Assembly: GCA_020632795.1 (NCBI GenBank)
Contig: JACKEV010000010.1
Coordinates: 558,001-622,000 of the forward strand
From: Alphaproteobacteria bacterium
Lineage (GTDB): Bacteria; Myxococcota_A; UBA796; CAJQPC01
DNA length: 64,000 bases
Direction: 5' to 3'
Shown here: positions 15,893 to 24,042 of the stretch, in pieces
Position numbering within the stretch: the stretch's first letter is position 1
Layout of the letters: every line of letters begins with the position of its first letter
Notes under the pieces: generated by a model
What the model was told of the DNA's origin: nothing
The model's input: only the letters and a program-made list of their open reading frames with translations
The model's database searches: none
Position numbers and translations under genes: made by a program

Positions 15893-18277
15893 CACCCGGC
15901 AGCACGCCGGCAGCAGCAGCAGGTCGCCGACCAGGGCCATCAGGATGGTGGCGCTGGTGAGCACGCCCAGGATGCGCGAGTTCACGAAGTCCGACCAGGT
16001 CAGCACCGCGAACCCCAGGCACAGCGACGCGCTGGTCAGGGTGATGCCGCCGCCGACCTCCTCCAGGACCCGGCGCACCGCCTGCTCCCCCGCCGCACCC
16101 GCCCGGCGCTCCCGCTGCCAGGCCAGCAGCCAGAACACGGTGTCGTCGACGATGATCCCCACCGAGACGGTCAGGTACATCATCACCGTCGAGTTGACGT
16201 GGTAGCCGGTCCAGGAGAACACCCAGCCCGCGGCCCCGGCCACCACCACCAGGGGGAAGAGGTTCGCCGGCAGCGCCAGCAGCAGCGCCCGCCCGCTGCG
16301 CAGGAACAGCGCCAGCAGCAGCACCACCACCGCCGCCCCCACCGCGAAGCTGTCCATGAGGTCGGAGACCACCGAGTCCTCCAGCTCGTTCCACAACGGG
16401 CCGAGGCCGGTGACCCGGGCGCGCACGCCGGGGTCGGCGCCCTCGGCGAGCTGCTCGATGCGCTCGGCCACCTCGATGCCCTCGTGGGCGTAGGGCAGGT
16501 CCAGCAGCACCGTCACCCGCGCGCCCCAGGCGTCGCCGTCGTGGGCGATGTAGCGGGGCGGCCCGCGCGCCGCGATCTCCTCGGCGAGGGGCTTGAGGGC
16601 GGGGGCCAGCGGCCAGCCGTCGGCGCAGACCGGGGCGTGGTCCGGGTCCACGCAGAGGGAGCGGGCCGCGTCCGCCGCCGAGAACACCGCCCCCTGGCGC
16701 AGCGGCTCCCCCCGATACCGCAGCCCGCTGCGCACGGCGTCCTCCACCGCGCGGCTGCGCTCCACGGCGTCGACCGCGTCGGCGGGCTGCGCGTCCGCGT
16801 CCCAGCTCAGGGCGACCTCGAAGGCGGCGATGCCCGGCACCCGCTCGCTCACGAACTCGATGGCCCGGGAGACCTCACCCCGGGCCACGAAGGACTCCCG
16901 GATGTTCGAGCCCAGCTCCAGTCGGGTCGCGCCGACCGCACACAAGGCCATCACCGCCGCCGCCACCGCCAGGACACTGCCCGCGTGCCGCCACGCAAAC
17001 ACCCCGACCTGCGCGGGGGTGGGCAGGCCGGGCAGCGGGTGGCCGGGCGCGGTCTCTCCGGGGTCGACCAGCGACACCAGAGCCGGCGCGAGGCTGAACG
17101 TGCACAGCAGCACGAGCACCATGCCCGCCGCCGAGAACAGCCCGAAGTCGACGATGGCGACCTGCTCGGCGGTGGTCAGGGCCAGCAGCGCCGCGCAGGT
17201 CGTGGCCAGGGAGACCCCGCAGGGGCGGGCCACGGTGTCGACCGCGACGTCCAGGGCCTCGCGCACGGGCCGCACGCGGCGCTCCTCCCGCAGGCGCACG
17301 AAGAGATGGATGCAGGCCGCGAAGCCGAGCACGACGATGGAGATCGCCATGAAGCAGCTCACGTAGTTGAACGCCCGCCCCGTCCCCAGGAACAGCGCGA
17401 GGGACAGCGCCTCCCCCTGGAGCACCGTGCCCAGCACCATCCCGACCACCCGGGGGCGCCGGAACACGAGCAGGCAGAGCCCCAGCACGACGAGGTTCAC
17501 CAGCGGCAGGTTGGTCCGCATGCCCCGCACGATGGCCGCGCGCACCTCGCCGAGCAGCACGGGCACGCCCATGCCGTGGGCCTCCACGTCCGGGGGCGGG
17601 TCGAGCGCCGCGAAGCGCGCCCGCAGCAGGGGCACCAGCGCCTCGAGGTTGGCGTCGTTCAGGGTCGCGGGGTCCACCGCCACGAGCAGCGCGGCCGACC
17701 AGCCGGCGTCCTCCGTCGCGAGCAGACGGCCGGCGGCGGGGTCGGAGGCGACGCGCGCGGCGAAGGCCTCCACCGCCTCTGCGGACAGCGGCGCCTCGCC
17801 GAGGGGGGGCGCGTAGGGCAGCGAGCCGGCCCACAGCACCTCGGCCCGGTGGGGCCCCGGCGCGGTGAAGCCCTCCGCGGCGCGCTGCAGGAGCTGCAGG
17901 TCGGCGGGCTCCAGCGGCCCCTGCCCGGCCACCACCCAGGCGACGAGGTGATCGGAGCCGAAGCGCTCCCTGAAGCGCTCGTAGTGGGCGACCGGCTCGG
18001 GGGAGGTGCCCCAGACCCGCTCCAGGGAGTTGTCGTAGAGGGCCAGCGCGATGGCCTCGGCGGGGTCGTCGCTGCCCTCCGCGAGGGAGGAGAAGCGCTG
18101 CGCGAGCACCAGCGCCGCCGACACCAGCAGCGCGAGGTGGGCGCCGATCGTGAGCCAGGGGTGATCCGCGCAGAGGCCCGCCAAGCGGCTCAAAGGGCCG
18201 CGGGGCGGCGCTGAGGGGGTCTTGGGGGCGTGCGTCACAGCTTCGGCCGACGTATCGTGACCTGTGGCCGCCGGCAC
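15854..18277 (-). CDS. RND-superfamily (MMPL-type) membrane transporter
   Basis: This 807-residue protein has the duplicated RND plan: one TM helix, a large exported loop, five TM helices, then the same again. The first repeat has NLPLVNLVVLGLCLLVF and FMAISIVVLGFAACIHLFV. The second has VVVLLLALFLRSGRALLLALP, MMYLTVSVGIIVDDTVFWLLAW and LTSASLCLGFAVL. The D-D-T in a TM helix fits proton-coupled transport. MMPL/HpnN-like members export lipids or sterol-like compounds, which agrees with the adjacent lipid desaturase. Start: GTG at 18277; a later start is possible because the first 25 residues are polar and Pro/Ala-rich. The gene is divergent from the ATPase gene at 18378. Confidence 0.85.
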   Translation of the reverse strand: MPAATGHDTSAEAVTHAPKTPSAPPRGPLSRLAGLCADHPWLTIGAHLALLVSAALVLAQRFSSLAEGSDDPAEAIALALYDNSLERVWGTSPEPVAHYERFRERFGSDHLVAWVVAGQGPLEPADLQLLQRAAEGFTAPGPHRAEVLWAGSLPYAPPLGEAPLSAEAVEAFAARVASDPAAGRLLATEDAGWSAALLVAVDPATLNDANLEALVPLLRARFAALDPPPDVEAHGMGVPVLLGEVRAAIVRGMRTNLPLVNLVVLGLCLLVFRRPRVVGMVLGTVLQGEALSLALFLGTGRAFNYVSCFMAISIVVLGFAACIHLFVRLREERRVRPVREALDVAVDTVARPCGVSLATTCAALLALTTAEQVAIVDFGLFSAAGMVLVLLCTFSLAPALVSLVDPGETAPGHPLPGLPTPAQVGVFAWRHAGSVLAVAAAVMALCAVGATRLELGSNIRESFVARGEVSRAIEFVSERVPGIAAFEVALSWDADAQPADAVDAVERSRAVEDAVRSGLRYRGEPLRQGAVFSAADAARSLCVDPDHAPVCADGWPLAPALKPLAEEIAARGPPRYIAHDGDAWGARVTVLLDLPYAHEGIEVAERIEQLAEGADPGVRARVTGLGPLWNELEDSVVSDLMDSFAVGAAVVVLLLALFLRSGRALLLALPANLFPLVVVAGAAGWVFSWTGYHVNSTVMMYLTVSVGIIVDDTVFWLLAWQRERRAGAAGEQAVRRVLEEVGGGITLTSASLCLGFAVLTWSDFVNSRILGVLTSATILMALVGDLLLLPACCRVLSGLGGGAEGRG

Positions 18278-18354
18278 ACTTCAGGAAACCCCCTCGACGT
18301 TCAGACCCAAGTTCTGCAAAGTCTGGACCCATCCCAGGCCGGACCATCGCAGAC

Positions 18355-18376
18355 CGGACAGAATCTGGTTAGGCTC
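18355..18376 (+). promoter_or_regulatory. Promoter-like 22-base element, second copy
   Basis: Same form as 14798-14819 (18 of 22 positions identical), containing TAGGCT at 18370-18375, and ending two bases before the ATG at 18378. If TAGGCT is a -10 element, transcription would start near 18382, and the downstream ATG at 18408 (with AGGA 18393-18396) would be the true start of the ATPase gene. Confidence 0.5.
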
Positions 18377-18377
18377 G

Positions 18378-20579
18378 ATGTCATCGGAGAATCAGGAACT
18401 TCCCGTGATGCCGCTCCCCCCTGACGACGAGCTCCCCCCTCCCTACCGCTTCAACGCCGGGCGTTGGGTGAAGGGCAACAACTTCCTGGGTCGGGTGGCC
18501 CTCCTGCGGGACATCGTCCAGTGCCTGCGCAACCCCGAGCAGTTCCACTGCCGCCGCTACGTGGGCCGGCGCCGCCAGGGCAAGACCTCCTTCCTCCACG
18601 CCGTCGAGTTCCTCGCCCGCTGCATGAACAAGCCCGAGGAGGCCACGCTGCCCGAGGTGCGCGGCCCGGTGCACGAGGACCACGACCTGCTCCAGTTCGC
18701 CTCGGTCTACCGCCGCGAGGGCTGGCTGACCCCCCACGCCGACCAGCGCCACATCCGGCTCATCCCGGCCTACGTCGACCTGCGCGTCCACCGCAAGGAG
18801 CATGAGGTCATCGGCCGCCTCGCCGTCGCCGCCCAGCGCGTCCTCGACGCCGGGAGCCTGGTCGCCGACGTCCGGGGCTCCGACAGCCCCACCGAGACCT
18901 TCTTCGAGACCCTCGCGACCCTCAACGACGAGCAGCCGCTCTGCCTCATCGTGCTCGCCGACGAGGGGCGCGGCCTCGCCCCCACCGAGGAGGAGCTGGC
19001 CGCCGCCCCCGAGCTGGCCGGCGACGTCCTGGGGGTCATCCGGCTGCTCGACCGCCTCATGACCCAGGGCGAGCTCAACGTGCAGCTCTACATGAGCTCC
19101 ACCCGGGGCCTCGACCTGGGCGCCGCCGGCCAGCTCAAGCGCCTGCTCGACTCCATCCCGGTCTTCCCCCTGGGCAACCTGGAGGACAAGGCGGTCCAGG
19201 TCATGATGACCCGCAGCGGCCTGGGCGACGACATCACCAGCCGCCTGCAGGAGCGCTGCGGTGGCAACCCCTTCTTCCTGCACGTCCTGGGCTTCGCTGA
19301 GCAGAACGAGGCCGCGCGCCCCGAGCCCCAGATCGAGGCCGGCATCGAGAACGACCTCGACCACGTCACCGCCGAGGAGCGCGCCTGGCTGGAGTCCCTG
19401 GCCGTCGGCGGCGCCGGGCAGGTCCCGGGCACCATCGAGATGCTGGAGCGCTGCGGCTACGTGCGTCAGACCGGCCGCGCCGAGCGCCCCTACGCCCTGC
19501 GCGAGCCCTTGCTGAAGGACTGGCTCGCCGGCCTCAACGCCCCACCCTCCGAGCCCGAGCCGACCCCGGCCCCCTCCCCGGCCCGGTCCCGGCGCACCCG
19601 GAGCGCCAGCCAGATCGAGATGTCCCTCGATCGCTACCCCTGGCCCAGCCGCCAGCGCTTCGGGCAGCTCAACGTGGGGCCCATCGGCCCGATCAACCTG
19701 GGCGCCCAGTGCTACGCGCTGCTGCACCTGCTGTGCCTCACGCGGCGGATGCCCAAGCGCCTGCTGGTCCACCAGGACGACTCCAAGTTCCCGCTCTATC
19801 TGGTGCTCTCGGTGTGCGGGGTCGACCACGGCTACCTCAACCCCCGCGGGCTGCTGTCGGGGGTGCGCAACTCCTTCCGCGAGACCGCCGAGGCCCAGGG
19901 CGTGCCCGAGGCCACCACCGAGCGCCTGCAGATCTGGCTGCCCCGCGGCCGGGGCGGCTACCGCCTGGGCGACGAGGTCGACGTGGTGCTCGCCGGCCAC
20001 CCCCTCGGCCACCTGGAGAACCTCGAGATCGACCTCATCGCGGTCTACAAGAACTGGTACAAGCAGCGCCGCGCCTTCCTGCGCTTCCTGAAGGACTCGG
20101 CGGTCAACCAGACCCCCGGGCGCAGCGTCCGCATCGAGCTGCGCCGCGCCCATGAGGACCTCTTCCCCCGCCACGACTACGTCGCCCGCATCCTGGTGCT
20201 GGAGAACACCTCCGACCGCCCCATCATCGAGATGGGCCCGATCCCGTTCACCGACAACCAGGCCGTCGCGTTCAGGTACTGGCGCCGCGTCCACATGGAC
20301 GAGGGCGTCGTCCACCTGGGCGAGTTGGAGCGGGAGATGCGCGCGGACGGCCACCCCATCGCCCGCGCCACCGACTTCTGCATGCCCTTCGAACTGCTGG
20401 CCCTGCGGGGAGCCCCCTTCTCCAAGGGCTCCAAGCGCTGGTCCAGCGAGTGGATCCCCGGCCCCGGCACCGCCCGGGACTTCCCCACCGCCCCCCGGTG
20501 GCTGGACCTCCACTTGATCGAAGACACCCACGCCCTCCCCTACGACGCCCCGGACCTCCGCAAGGACTGCAGGTTCTGA
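18378..20579 (+). CDS. P-loop ATPase with a winged-helix-like C-terminal domain, possible regulator
   Basis: A 733-residue soluble protein, or 723 if the ATG at 18408 is used. The N-terminal ATPase has NNFLGR, Walker A VGRRRQGKTSFL (about 62-73), a Walker-B-like LCLIVLADEGRG and YMSSTRG. A winged-helix-like subdomain RAWLESLAV...LERCGYVRQ follows, as in STAND proteins. After a Pro/Ser/Arg linker, residues about 440-545 contain GLLSGVRNSFRE and GRGGYRLG, resembling the OmpR/SARP winged helix whose wing reads GrGYRL. The C-terminal 180 residues are unrecognised. A DNA-binding output is plausible and its own promoter region carries repeated boxes. It is divergent from the RND gene. Confidence 0.65.
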   Translation: MSSENQELPVMPLPPDDELPPPYRFNAGRWVKGNNFLGRVALLRDIVQCLRNPEQFHCRRYVGRRRQGKTSFLHAVEFLARCMNKPEEATLPEVRGPVHEDHDLLQFASVYRREGWLTPHADQRHIRLIPAYVDLRVHRKEHEVIGRLAVAAQRVLDAGSLVADVRGSDSPTETFFETLATLNDEQPLCLIVLADEGRGLAPTEEELAAAPELAGDVLGVIRLLDRLMTQGELNVQLYMSSTRGLDLGAAGQLKRLLDSIPVFPLGNLEDKAVQVMMTRSGLGDDITSRLQERCGGNPFFLHVLGFAEQNEAARPEPQIEAGIENDLDHVTAEERAWLESLAVGGAGQVPGTIEMLERCGYVRQTGRAERPYALREPLLKDWLAGLNAPPSEPEPTPAPSPARSRRTRSASQIEMSLDRYPWPSRQRFGQLNVGPIGPINLGAQCYALLHLLCLTRRMPKRLLVHQDDSKFPLYLVLSVCGVDHGYLNPRGLLSGVRNSFRETAEAQGVPEATTERLQIWLPRGRGGYRLGDEVDVVLAGHPLGHLENLEIDLIAVYKNWYKQRRAFLRFLKDSAVNQTPGRSVRIELRRAHEDLFPRHDYVARILVLENTSDRPIIEMGPIPFTDNQAVAFRYWRRVHMDEGVVHLGELEREMRADGHPIARATDFCMPFELLALRGAPFSKGSKRWSSEWIPGPGTARDFPTAPRWLDLHLIEDTHALPYDAPDLRKDCRF

Positions 20580-20631
20580 CCGCAGCGACCCCTGGAGATC
20601 CTCCAACGGACCGCGCCGTCTGAGCCGGTTT

Positions 20632-20650
20632 GTACGGTCGTCGTACGGTC
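20632..20650 (+). promoter_or_regulatory. Two GTACGGTC direct repeats, 11-base period
   Basis: GTACGGTC occurs at 20632-20639 and 20643-20650, placing both on the same face of the helix. It lies in the 350-base gene-free stretch after the ATPase gene, which also holds other boxes, a palindrome and AT-rich tracts unlike the rest of the window. Confidence 0.55.
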
Positions 20651-20730
20651 ACGCGCTGAACCCGCTGGCCAGTTCCTGACCGAGCCCCACCCCTCTTTTT
20701 CAAAGGAGAGACACAACCTGTTGATATCTC

Positions 20731-20760
20731 TATCCTCAGCAATGCTGCAATGCAGCATTG
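20731..20760 (+). promoter_or_regulatory. TATCCT -10-like hexamer followed by a 21-base palindrome
   Basis: TATCCT (20731-20736) lies in the AT-rich run TTGATATCTCTATCCT. It is followed by CAATGCTGCA-A-TGCAGCATTG (20740-20760), perfect 10-base arms around one base. The palindrome would cover the start of transcription, the place for a repressor site; as RNA it could also form a hairpin. Confidence 0.5.
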
Positions 20761-20775
20761 CCGCCTTCAGGATTT

Positions 20776-20793
20776 GTACGGTCGTGACCGTAC
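20776..20793. promoter_or_regulatory. Inverted repeat GTACGGTC-GT-GACCGTAC
   Basis: Perfect 8-base arms with a two-base spacer, preceded by TTT as in the other copies (TTTGTACGGTC). It lies about 140 bases upstream of the small gene at 20930 and 58 bases upstream of a TATCGT -10-like hexamer (20851-20856). Confidence 0.6.
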
Positions 20794-20929
20794 GTTCCAC
20801 CGGACATTCCACCGTAGGTCGGGTCAGCCCCAGGAGCCTTCCCAGCGAAGTATCGTTCGTGGGCATCTCAGGGCGCTGACCGCTGACCGCCACGCTCCTG
20901 CACTTTGTCTACAAGAGGTGATGATCCCC

Positions 20930-21274
20930 ATGCTCGAGTCCATTGACACCAACGCGCAGACCGAAGCCGTCTCCGACGTCGCCGACCACGCCATCACCCT
21001 GCTGGACTGCGCCGATGACATCGGCACCGCGATCGAGGAGAACTACCGCGCCGCCGAGATGCTGCGGCGTCGCTACGCGGCCGGCGAGTCCGCCGACCCC
21101 CGCGAGGTGCTGATCGCCTTTGGTGGGCTCAAGGCCCTGCTCAAGCAGGCCCTGCACAAGGTCGAGGCCCAGGAGGAGTCCCTCGAGCGCCTGGGCTTCG
21201 CCATCGTGCGCCGCCCCCAGACCCCCCGGAGCGGCGTCGACCTGTATCGGATGAACGTGCTCGAAGAAGAGTAG
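20930..21274 (+). CDS. Small helical protein of unknown function
   Basis: A 114-residue acidic, nearly all-helical protein with no Trp and no signal. Segments such as DHAITLLDCADDIGTAIEENY and LKALLKQALHKVEAQEESLERL look like a coiled coil or four-helix bundle. Start choice: ATG at 20930 has AGAGGTG (20914-20920) nine bases upstream; ATG at 20921 is in frame but too close to it. The gene sits downstream of a region packed with operator-like palindromes and 28 bases before the TrpF-like gene, so the two may be co-transcribed. It may be an adaptor of the neighbouring signalling proteins, which is speculation. Confidence 0.65.
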   Translation: MLESIDTNAQTEAVSDVADHAITLLDCADDIGTAIEENYRAAEMLRRRYAAGESADPREVLIAFGGLKALLKQALHKVEAQEESLERLGFAIVRRPQTPRSGVDLYRMNVLEEE

Positions 21275-21302
21275 CCCCACGCAGCGGGTTACCAGGGCGG
21301 TC

Positions 21303-21983
21303 ATGCAACCGCTACCCGTCAAGATCTGCTGCATCCAGGACATCGCCGAGGCCCGGCTGGCCATCGCCCACGGGGCGAGCGCGCTGGGCCTCGTCTCCCG
21401 CATGCCGAGCGGCTGGGGTCCCATCCCCGACGCGCGCATCGCCGACGTCGCCCGCGCCGTGCCGCCCTGGGTGGCCACGGTCCTGCTCACCGCCGAGACC
21501 GAGCCTGACCGGGTCATCGCCCAGCAGCGCCGCTGCCGCTGCAACAGCCTCCAGCTCGTGGACGCCTTCCCGGACGACGCCTACGCGCACCTCCGCGAGG
21601 CCCTGCCCGGGGTCGATCTCATCAAGGTCGTCCACGTCACCGGGCCCGCCGCCATCGACGAGGCGGTGCGCCTGGCCCCGTTGGTCGACGCGCTGCTCCT
21701 GGACTCCAGCGTGGTCTCCGCCGAGGGCGTGCGCCAGCTCGGCGGCACCGGCCGGGTCCACGACTGGTCGATCAGCGCCGAGATCGTGCGCGCGGCCCGC
21801 TGCCCGGTCATCCTGGCCGGCGGGCTGAAGACCCACAACCTCGTCGAGGCGGTGCGCCAGGTGCGGCCCTACGGCCTCGACCTGTGCACCGGGGTCCGCA
21901 CCGACGATGTCCTGGACCCCGCGAGGCTCGCGGCCTTCTTCGCGGCGGTGCAGGAGGCCCGCGCCTTCACTCCGGCGCGTTGA
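21303..21983 (+). CDS. Phosphoribosylanthranilate isomerase-like protein (divergent TrpF)
   Basis: This 226-residue protein has a TrpF-like beta/alpha barrel. It keeps the N-terminal VKIC with the catalytic Cys, SRMPSG in place of the usual SPR phosphate loop, LQLVDAF in place of LQLHG, DALLLDS with the probable catalytic Asp, and a C-terminal VILAGGLKTHNL phosphate-binding turn. The usual GVDVSSGVE is GLDLCTGVRT. No other trp gene is near. Either it catalyses the Amadori rearrangement of tryptophan synthesis or it is a repurposed paralogue; the altered signatures favour a separate subfamily. The last 17 bases overlap the convergent caspase-like gene. Confidence 0.75.
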   Translation: MQPLPVKICCIQDIAEARLAIAHGASALGLVSRMPSGWGPIPDARIADVARAVPPWVATVLLTAETEPDRVIAQQRRCRCNSLQLVDAFPDDAYAHLREALPGVDLIKVVHVTGPAAIDEAVRLAPLVDALLLDSSVVSAEGVRQLGGTGRVHDWSISAEIVRAARCPVILAGGLKTHNLVEAVRQVRPYGLDLCTGVRTDDVLDPARLAAFFAAVQEARAFTPAR

Positions 21984-24042
21984 GCAGCTCCGCCGGCCGC
22001 CCGCCCCCGAACCGCGCGCCGATGGTGAGCCCGATCCACCAGGGCACCTCGGCGTCTCCGGCGCCCATCGAGAACTTCGGCAGGCGGGTGGGGTATTCGG
22101 TCGGGCCGTCGAACTGCACCGCGAGCATGTTCAGGCTTGGGCCCGCGTAGATCGCGATGGGGTCGATGACGCGGAGCCCCACAAGCCCCCGGACCCGAAC
22201 GGCGAGGGCCTGGGTGTCCGCGACGAAGGGGATGCTCTGGGCCTGCCCCGCGGAGGCGTCCACGTCCACGTAGAGCCGCTGCATGGGGGTGTGTACGCCG
22301 AAGCCCAGCCAGGTGTTGAAGCGGGCGTCGTCGTCGTTGGGGTAGTACCCGAACTGGAGGAGGGTGTAGAGGCGCTTGCCGCCGTAGGTGAAGCCCACGT
22401 TGGCCAGGTCAGCCTCGCTGGCCGAGAGCTGGAAGCTGTTGTAGCCGTTGGCGTGGAACGACAGGATGCCGATCACCGGCCCGTCCACGTCCCGGGCGAC
22501 GTTGATGACCCCGATCTGGGCGCCGTCGACCTCCCCCCCGATGTTGACCACGCCGAGCTGCACGCCGTCCATCTGCTTCGCGATGTTGATGGGGGCGCCC
22601 TGCACCCCCTTCATGTCCCCGGCGACCGTGATGCCGCCCGCGGACTGGAGCCCCCGCATCGAGCCGGCGATCGAGAGCCCGCCGGCGAGCTGCACGCCCC
22701 GCAGCGACTGCGACAGGGCCATCCCGGCCCCGGCCTGGAGGCCCTCGGCGGGGCCGTACACCAGGGCCAGCGCGGGCGCGGCCTGCAGCCCCCGCATGCC
22801 CGCCGCGGTCGCGAAGGCCGCCGCGAGCTGCACGCCGCGCACGTCGCCCGTGGTGATGCTCCCGACCACGCTGACCTGGGCGCCGTTGACCTGCTCGGCC
22901 AGCGCCACCCCCAACGCCAGGTCGATGGCCCGCCCCGGCACGCCCTGCCCCGCCGCGAAGGTGACCGGCGGCACGATGGTCAGCCCGAACCAGGGCTCGT
23001 CGACGGGGGCGCCGCCGCGCATCGCGGTCACCTCCACCGGCACGCTCACGAAGTCCGCGCGGGTGAGGTTCAGGGTGTCGCCCTTGGACAGGATGACCTC
23101 GGCCTCCCGCAGCCGGCCGTCGTCCAGCATGATCCGGTACCGCCCCGCGGCCAGCCCCAGCTCCAGGGGGCGCCCCGCGGGCTTGACCAGCTCGGCGACC
23201 AGGTGCCCCTCGTCGTCCCGGATGGTGAGCCGCCCCTCCAGGTCCGCGCCGAAGGCCAGGACCGCGCCGGTGGAGGACAGGTCGGTCATCACCAGGTCCC
23301 CGGTCCCCGCCAGTCGGATGTCGTAGTTGGCGTGCTGGGCGCCGCCCAGAGTGCGCTCGGTGGCGGAGAGGGTCTCGGTGTAGGCGAACTGGTAGGCCTC
23401 GTTCAGGGTCACCCGGCGGTCCCCCGAGGCGTCCGCCCCACCCCGCAGGCCCGAGATCAGGGCCTGGGTGAAGTACGAGCCCTGGATGCGGTCCGCCTCC
23501 TGGGCGGCCTCGTCGGCCGAGGCCGAGGTCAGGTAGGCGTAGCCGGTGACCTCCACCGACTCGTCCACCAGGAAGGGCGGGCGGTGCACGCCCCCCTTGC
23601 CCCGCACCAGCGCCCCGGAGGCGCAGGCGTCCACCACCACCACCCGCACGTCGGCGGGGATGGTGTCCAGGGTGCCCCGCAGCTCGTCGTAGGGGTAGCG
23701 GGTGCCCCCCAGCAGCAGCCCGTGCTCGTCGGAGTGCCCGGAGTAGTAGATCACCACCTCGGCGCGATCCCCGCTGGCGCGGGCGTCCTCGACCATCGCG
23801 GCGAGCTGGCTGAGCCCCGCGTCCAGCTCCTGGCGGTCGGGCTCGACCAGCAGCAGGGTGTCGGTCGGGCGCACCCCGCCCATCTCCTGGAGCACCTCGG
23901 CGACCGCCTCGGCGTCGGAGACCGCATAGCGCAGGGTGACCCGATCGGGGCCGCCGTCGTTGGCCCCGGCGAGCAGGGCGAAGCGTTGGGTGGCGGCGGA
24001 TGCGTCCGTGAGCGCGACGCCGAGCGCGAGGGAGAGGATCAT
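21967..24042 (-). CDS. Caspase-like (peptidase C14) protein with LA_2272-type surface repeats
   Basis: A 691-residue protein with a signal peptide (MILSLALGVALTDASA). The caspase fold carries catalytic His in YYSGHS (H103) and Cys in DACASG (C140), followed by YLTSASADEAAQE and SYFTQAL. A middle beta region holds PEGA-like turns (GLAAGRYRIMLDDG). Residues about 390-520 are short repeats of the form GVQxGxxNIAxxMxG, typical of LA_2272-type surface repeats, and a C-terminal beta domain may be barrel-like. It is the third gene of a sigma / anti-sigma / caspase operon joined by ATGA overlaps. It would act outside the cytoplasm; targets are unknown. Confidence 0.8.
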   Translation of the reverse strand: MILSLALGVALTDASAATQRFALLAGANDGGPDRVTLRYAVSDAEAVAEVLQEMGGVRPTDTLLLVEPDRQELDAGLSQLAAMVEDARASGDRAEVVIYYSGHSDEHGLLLGGTRYPYDELRGTLDTIPADVRVVVVDACASGALVRGKGGVHRPPFLVDESVEVTGYAYLTSASADEAAQEADRIQGSYFTQALISGLRGGADASGDRRVTLNEAYQFAYTETLSATERTLGGAQHANYDIRLAGTGDLVMTDLSSTGAVLAFGADLEGRLTIRDDEGHLVAELVKPAGRPLELGLAAGRYRIMLDDGRLREAEVILSKGDTLNLTRADFVSVPVEVTAMRGGAPVDEPWFGLTIVPPVTFAAGQGVPGRAIDLALGVALAEQVNGAQVSVVGSITTGDVRGVQLAAAFATAAGMRGLQAAPALALVYGPAEGLQAGAGMALSQSLRGVQLAGGLSIAGSMRGLQSAGGITVAGDMKGVQGAPINIAKQMDGVQLGVVNIGGEVDGAQIGVINVARDVDGPVIGILSFHANGYNSFQLSASEADLANVGFTYGGKRLYTLLQFGYYPNDDDARFNTWLGFGVHTPMQRLYVDVDASAGQAQSIPFVADTQALAVRVRGLVGLRVIDPIAIYAGPSLNMLAVQFDGPTEYPTRLPKFSMGAGDAEVPWWIGLTIGARFGGGRPAELLNAPE
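22480..22870. repeat. Coding repeats, GVQ-x-G-x(2)-(N/T/S)IA pattern
   Basis: About eight to nine imperfect units of roughly 14-16 residues (for example GVQLAGGLSIAGSMR, GVQGAPINIAKQMD, GAQIGVINVARDVD) in the caspase-like protein. The regular spacing of hydrophobic residues suggests a beta-helix or repeated hairpins. Confidence 0.75.

Noticed and set aside
20930..21983. Toxin-antitoxin pair
   Set aside because: The first product is small and helical, but the second is a TrpF-like barrel and not a toxin fold.
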